Shown here piece after piece: positions 4,719 through 7,542 of a stretch of DNA of 7,542 nt. Position numbers and translations under genes: made by a program. The notes beneath the pieces are model-generated. The model did not search any database. It was not told the origin of the DNA and worked only from the letters and a program-made list of their open reading frames with translations. Within the stretch, counting starts at the first letter, position 1, and each line of letters begins with the position of its first letter. The stretch is from Rhodospirillales bacterium. Its GTDB lineage: Bacteria; Pseudomonadota; Alphaproteobacteria; Rhodospirillales; Casp-alpha2. Where the stretch lies: contig JAJFIE010000193.1 of the NCBI GenBank assembly GCA_021775275.1, positions 1 to 7,542 on the forward strand, read 5' to 3'.

Positions 4719-7378
4719 GCCTTTTGGCGCAAAGCAGCCTGAGCCGCCGCCAACCGGGCGATAGGAACACGGAAAGGCGAGCACGATACATAATCCAGTC
4801 CGATCTCCTGACAGAACGCAACGCTTGCAGGATCGCCGCCGTGTTCACCACAGATGCCCATTTTCATATCAGGGCGGACCGAACGGCCCCGTTCCACACC
4901 GATCCGGACCAACTCGCCGACACCGTCCTGATCAATGGTGACAAAAGGGTCATTCGACAGCACGCCCTTGGCGTAATAATCATCCAGGAATGATCCGGCA
5001 TCATCACGGGAAAATCCAAAACAGGTCTGGGTCAGATCATTGGTGCCGAAACTAAAAAACTCGGCCGACCCGGCAATATCATCGGCACGTAATGCGGCCC
5101 GCGGCAGTTCCACCATGGTGCCGACCATGTAATTCAGCTCGGTTCCGCTTTCCTGCATCACCTCATCGGCGATACGGTCCACCATCACTTTGAAGAAATC
5201 AAATTCACGCCGGTTGATGATCAGCGGAATCATGACTTCCGGCTCTGCCTTTGATCCGCGTTTGGCAATTTCCGCTGCGGCCTCAAAGATCGCGCGCGCC
5301 TGCATCTCATAGATTTCCGGATAGGTCAGACCCAAGCGGCATCCACGATGGCCCAGCATGGGATTGACCTCGTAAAGATCGGCGGCACGTTCCTTGACTA
5401 TCGCGAGATCAACACCAGCGGCGTCCGCCACTTCCTGCATTTCCGCATCGCCATGGGGAATGAATTCATGCAGCGGCGGGTCCAGCAGACGGATGGTAAC
5501 CGGCAGGCCTTCCATGATTTCAAACAGCTCCGTGAAGTCCTGGCGCTGATAGGGTAGTAACTTGTCTACGGCCATGCGCCGCGCTGTCTCGTCCTTGGCC
5601 AGGATCATTTCGCGCATATGAACGATCCGTTCCGGCTCAAAGAACATATGCTCGGTGCGACTGAGACCGATGCCTTCCGCGCCGAACTTGCGGGCGGTTT
5701 TCGCATCCGTCGGTGTTTCTGCGTTGGCGCGAACGCCCATGGTGCGAATCTCGTCTGCCCACCCCATCAACTCGGCGAAGGCGCCGGACAACTCGGGCTG
5801 GATCATATCCACAGCCCCTGCCATGACCTCGCCATTGGTGCCATCCAGTGTGATCAGATCGCCTTCCCGGTACTCGGTTCCGAAGGCACGCATGAGCTTC
5901 TCGCGGTAATCCACATGCAGATCACCGGCGCCTGACACGCAGGGCTTGCCCATGCCACGCGCCACCACGGCGGCGTGACTGGTCATACCGCCCCGGGATG
6001 TCAGAACACCCTCGGACACGTGCATGCCGCTGATATCTTCCGGGCTGGTCTCGGTGCGCACCAGAATGACTTTCTCGCCATTGGCCACCCACTGTTCCGC
6101 GTCTTTGGTGCTGAACACGATTTTGCCCGTGGCGGCGCCCGGCGATGCGGGCAGGCCCTTGCCGATAATGGTGCGCTCCGCATCGGGATCGAGCATGGGG
6201 TGAAGCAGTTGATCCAACTGATTGGGATCGACGCGCATCACCGCATCTTTCTTGCCGATAACGCCCTCGTTCACCAGATCCAGGGCAATCCCGAGTGACG
6301 CCTTGGCCGTGCGTTTGCCGGACCGGGTTTGCAGCATCCAGAGCTTGTTCTGCTGGACGGTAAACTCCATGTCCTGCATATCCTTGTAATGCCGCTCCAG
6401 CGCATCACGCACCTTGCACAGATCATCAAAGACCGCAGGCATGGTTTCTTCCATGGAAGGCAAATTACTTCCCTGAGCAGTCTTTTCCGCATTGGTCAGC
6501 GGTTGCGGTGTACGGATACCGGCGACAACGTCTTCGCCCTGCGCATTGATCAGGAACTCGCCGTAGAAATGATTTTCGCCCGTGGCCGGATTACGCGAAA
6601 AACAGACGCCCGTCGCACAATCCTGGCCCATATTGCCGAATACCATGGCCTGTACGTTAACGGCGGTGCCCCAGTCCTCGGGTATATTATGTAATTGGCG
6701 ATAAACAGTGGCGCGGTTGTTCATCCAGCTACCAAACACAGCACCGACAGCACCCCATAGCTGCTCGACCGGATCCTGTGGGAACGGCGCGCCCAGTTCG
6801 TCCTCGACGGCGCGCATGTAATCAACAATGACGTCTTTCCAGTCATCACCGCTCAGGTCCGTGTCTAGCGTAACGCCCAGCCGCATCTTGTGATCATCGA
6901 GAATATCTTCAAAAACATGATGCTCCACGTCCAGCACAACATTGCCGAACATCTGGATAAAACGGCGGTAGCTGTCATAGGCAAAACGGGCGTCCCCACT
7001 GGCTTTGGCTAGCGCCTCAACCGTCTGGTCGTTCAGCCCCAGGTTAAGGACAGTATCCATCATCCCCGGCATGGACGCGCGCGCGCCGGAGCGAACCGAG
7101 ACCAGCAAGGGCTGGTCTGTGCCGCCGAACGTCTCACCCAACGCCTTTTCCATCTGCTGCATGGCCGCTATCATTTCGGCATCCAGGCCGTCGGGATAGG
7201 AATTGTTGTTGGCCGTGAAGTGGTTGCAGACCTCGGTGGTGATGGTGAACCCCGGCGGCACCGGAATGCCCAGGCTCGACATTTCCGCCAGATTGGCGCC
7301 CTTGCCGCCCAGCAGGCTCTTCATCTGTGCGTCGCCTTCGGCCTTGCCGTCGCCGAACACGTAAATCCACTTGGTCAT
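4715..7378 (-). CDS. ppdK: Pyruvate, phosphate dikinase
   Basis: This 887-residue cytoplasmic enzyme interconverts pyruvate + ATP + Pi and phosphoenolpyruvate + AMP + PPi, at the pyruvate/PEP node. All three domains are complete. The N-terminal ATP-grasp domain has GGKGANLAEM (24-33) with Lys26, and VRSGARASMPGMMDTVLNLG (95-114) with Arg96. The swivelling phosphohistidine domain has GGMTSHAAVVARGMGKP with His468 as the phosphorylated residue. The C-terminal PEP/pyruvate TIM barrel has GHRGCRLG, FFSFGTNDLTQ with Asn780, and GICGEHGGDP with catalytic Cys843. Length matches bacterial PPDKs, and no frameshift is seen. ATG 7378 is preferred to the in-frame GTG at 7384, because AAGGA is 9 nt from the ATG but only 3 nt from the GTG. 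The gene starts 6 nt after the glyS stop, so the two are probably one operon. Its TAG stop overlaps the ectB stop. Confidence 0.97.
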   Translation of the reverse strand: MTKWIYVFGDGKAEGDAQMKSLLGGKGANLAEMSSLGIPVPPGFTITTEVCNHFTANNNSYPDGLDAEMIAAMQQMEKALGETFGGTDQPLLVSVRSGARASMPGMMDTVLNLGLNDQTVEALAKASGDARFAYDSYRRFIQMFGNVVLDVEHHVFEDILDDHKMRLGVTLDTDLSGDDWKDVIVDYMRAVEDELGAPFPQDPVEQLWGAVGAVFGSWMNNRATVYRQLHNIPEDWGTAVNVQAMVFGNMGQDCATGVCFSRNPATGENHFYGEFLINAQGEDVVAGIRTPQPLTNAEKTAQGSNLPSMEETMPAVFDDLCKVRDALERHYKDMQDMEFTVQQNKLWMLQTRSGKRTAKASLGIALDLVNEGVIGKKDAVMRVDPNQLDQLLHPMLDPDAERTIIGKGLPASPGAATGKIVFSTKDAEQWVANGEKVILVRTETSPEDISGMHVSEGVLTSRGGMTSHAAVVARGMGKPCVSGAGDLHVDYREKLMRAFGTEYREGDLITLDGTNGEVMAGAVDMIQPELSGAFAELMGWADEIRTMGVRANAETPTDAKTARKFGAEGIGLSRTEHMFFEPERIVHMREMILAKDETARRMAVDKLLPYQRQDFTELFEIMEGLPVTIRLLDPPLHEFIPHGDAEMQEVADAAGVDLAIVKERAADLYEVNPMLGHRGCRLGLTYPEIYEMQARAIFEAAAEIAKRGSKAEPEVMIPLIINRREFDFFKVMVDRIADEVMQESGTELNYMVGTMVELPRAALRADDIAGSAEFFSFGTNDLTQTCFGFSRDDAGSFLDDYYAKGVLSNDPFVTIDQDGVGELVRIGVERGRSVRPDMKMGICGEHGGDPASVAFCQEIGLDYVSCSPFRVPIARLAAAQAALRQKA

Positions 7379-7384
7379 TCGCAC

Positions 7385-7542
7385 TTATCCTTCAACACGA
7401 GAAAAATCAGCAACCGGGTCCATGGCGTTGCGCACCAGCGCCAACAAATTCAGCCGGTTCACCCTTAAGTCCACGTCATCACAATTGACCGTCACGTTAT
7501 CAAAGAAGGCGTCCACCAGGGATCGCGCACTCGCCAGCGCCG
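7385..7542 (-). CDS. glyS: Glycyl-tRNA synthetase beta subunit, C-terminal end (5' part beyond window)
   Basis: The last 51 residues and the TAA stop (7385-7387) are present; the frame is open to the right edge. The beta subunit of the alpha2beta2 bacterial glycyl-tRNA synthetase binds tRNA and, with GlyQ, charges tRNA-Gly. The fragment corresponds to the C-terminal anticodon-binding (DALR-like) region. Recognisable pieces are [12 protein letters not shown] (fragment residues 8-19), [12 protein letters not shown] (25-36) and the terminal VADFSRVEG (43-51), which matches the characteristic VADFS ending of GlyS. The final codons also carry the ribosome binding site of ppdK, giving tight coupling. 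The glyS-ppdK order is common in Alphaproteobacteria from general knowledge. Confidence 0.92.
   Translation of the reverse strand, partial: ALASARSLVDAFFDNVTVNCDDVDLRVNRLNLLALVRNAMDPVADFSRVEG
7388..7392 (-). promoter_or_regulatory. Ribosome binding site of ppdK inside the glyS end
   Basis: AAGGA on the minus strand lies within the last sense codons of glyS, 9 nt before ATG 7378. It selects that ATG over the GTG at 7384. No separate promoter for ppdK is evident in the small part of glyS visible here. Confidence 0.65.

Noticed and set aside
4716..4760. Possible intrinsic terminator at the ectB/ppdK junction
   Set aside because: Only three- or four-base stems can be drawn and no proper T-run follows on either strand.
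5618..5935. Open frames antisense to ppdK (also 4724-4993, 5975-6298, 6329-6694, 7220-7468)
   Set aside because: The ppdK frame is continuous and fully conserved on the other strand; these antisense frames show no motifs and are expected shadows in GC-rich coding DNA.
7379..7384. GTG start for ppdK at 7384
   Set aside because: Only 3 nt separate it from the AAGGA ribosome binding site; the ATG at 7378 has normal 9-nt spacing and fits the family start.

Overview
The window looks like ordinary chromosome from an alphaproteobacterium. Three things suggest this: glyS runs directly into ppdK on one strand, YgfZ has an alphaproteobacterial-style C-terminal tail, and base composition is moderately GC-rich by eye. 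The order cannot be fixed from the sequence alone; Rhodospirillales-like is a guess. Six genes are well supported by motifs, and a seventh (the methyltransferase) has a clear fold but no known substrate. Two genes run off the window edges. I see no RNA genes, CRISPR arrays, insertion sequences, phage genes or attachment sites.

Layout. Positions 1-1577 (minus strand) hold two lipopolysaccharide-core-type glycosyltransferases: a GT9 heptosyltransferase, then after a 17-nt gap a GT2 WaaE/KdtX-like enzyme that starts at TTG and leaves the window on the left. Positions 1578-1750 are a divergent intergenic region with a promoter candidate on each strand and several short inverted repeats. Positions 1751-3376 (plus strand) hold ygfZ, a folate-binding Fe-S maintenance protein, followed with no gap (TGA then ATG) by a class I SAM-dependent methyltransferase of unknown substrate. 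Positions 3377-3455 are a short AT-rich spacer with a good sigma-70-type promoter. Positions 3456-4718 (plus) encode an EctB-like L-2,4-diaminobutyrate transaminase. Positions 4715-7378 (minus) encode pyruvate, phosphate dikinase, whose stop codon overlaps that of ectB. The C-terminal end of glyS (glycyl-tRNA synthetase beta subunit) lies at 7385-7542, directly upstream of ppdK.

How the genes fit together. The left pair probably builds the LPS inner core. ygfZ and the methyltransferase are probably one transcript. glyS-ppdK is an operon of housekeeping and central-carbon genes. The least expected item is ectB standing alone: neither ectA nor ectC is next to it, so its product may feed something other than ectoine, or the remaining genes may be elsewhere. 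I did not find a convincing undescribed multi-gene system. The points worth a second look are the orphan ectB with its promoter region, the four-base tail-to-tail overlap with ppdK, the ygfZ-methyltransferase coupling, and the repeat-rich divergent intergenic region.
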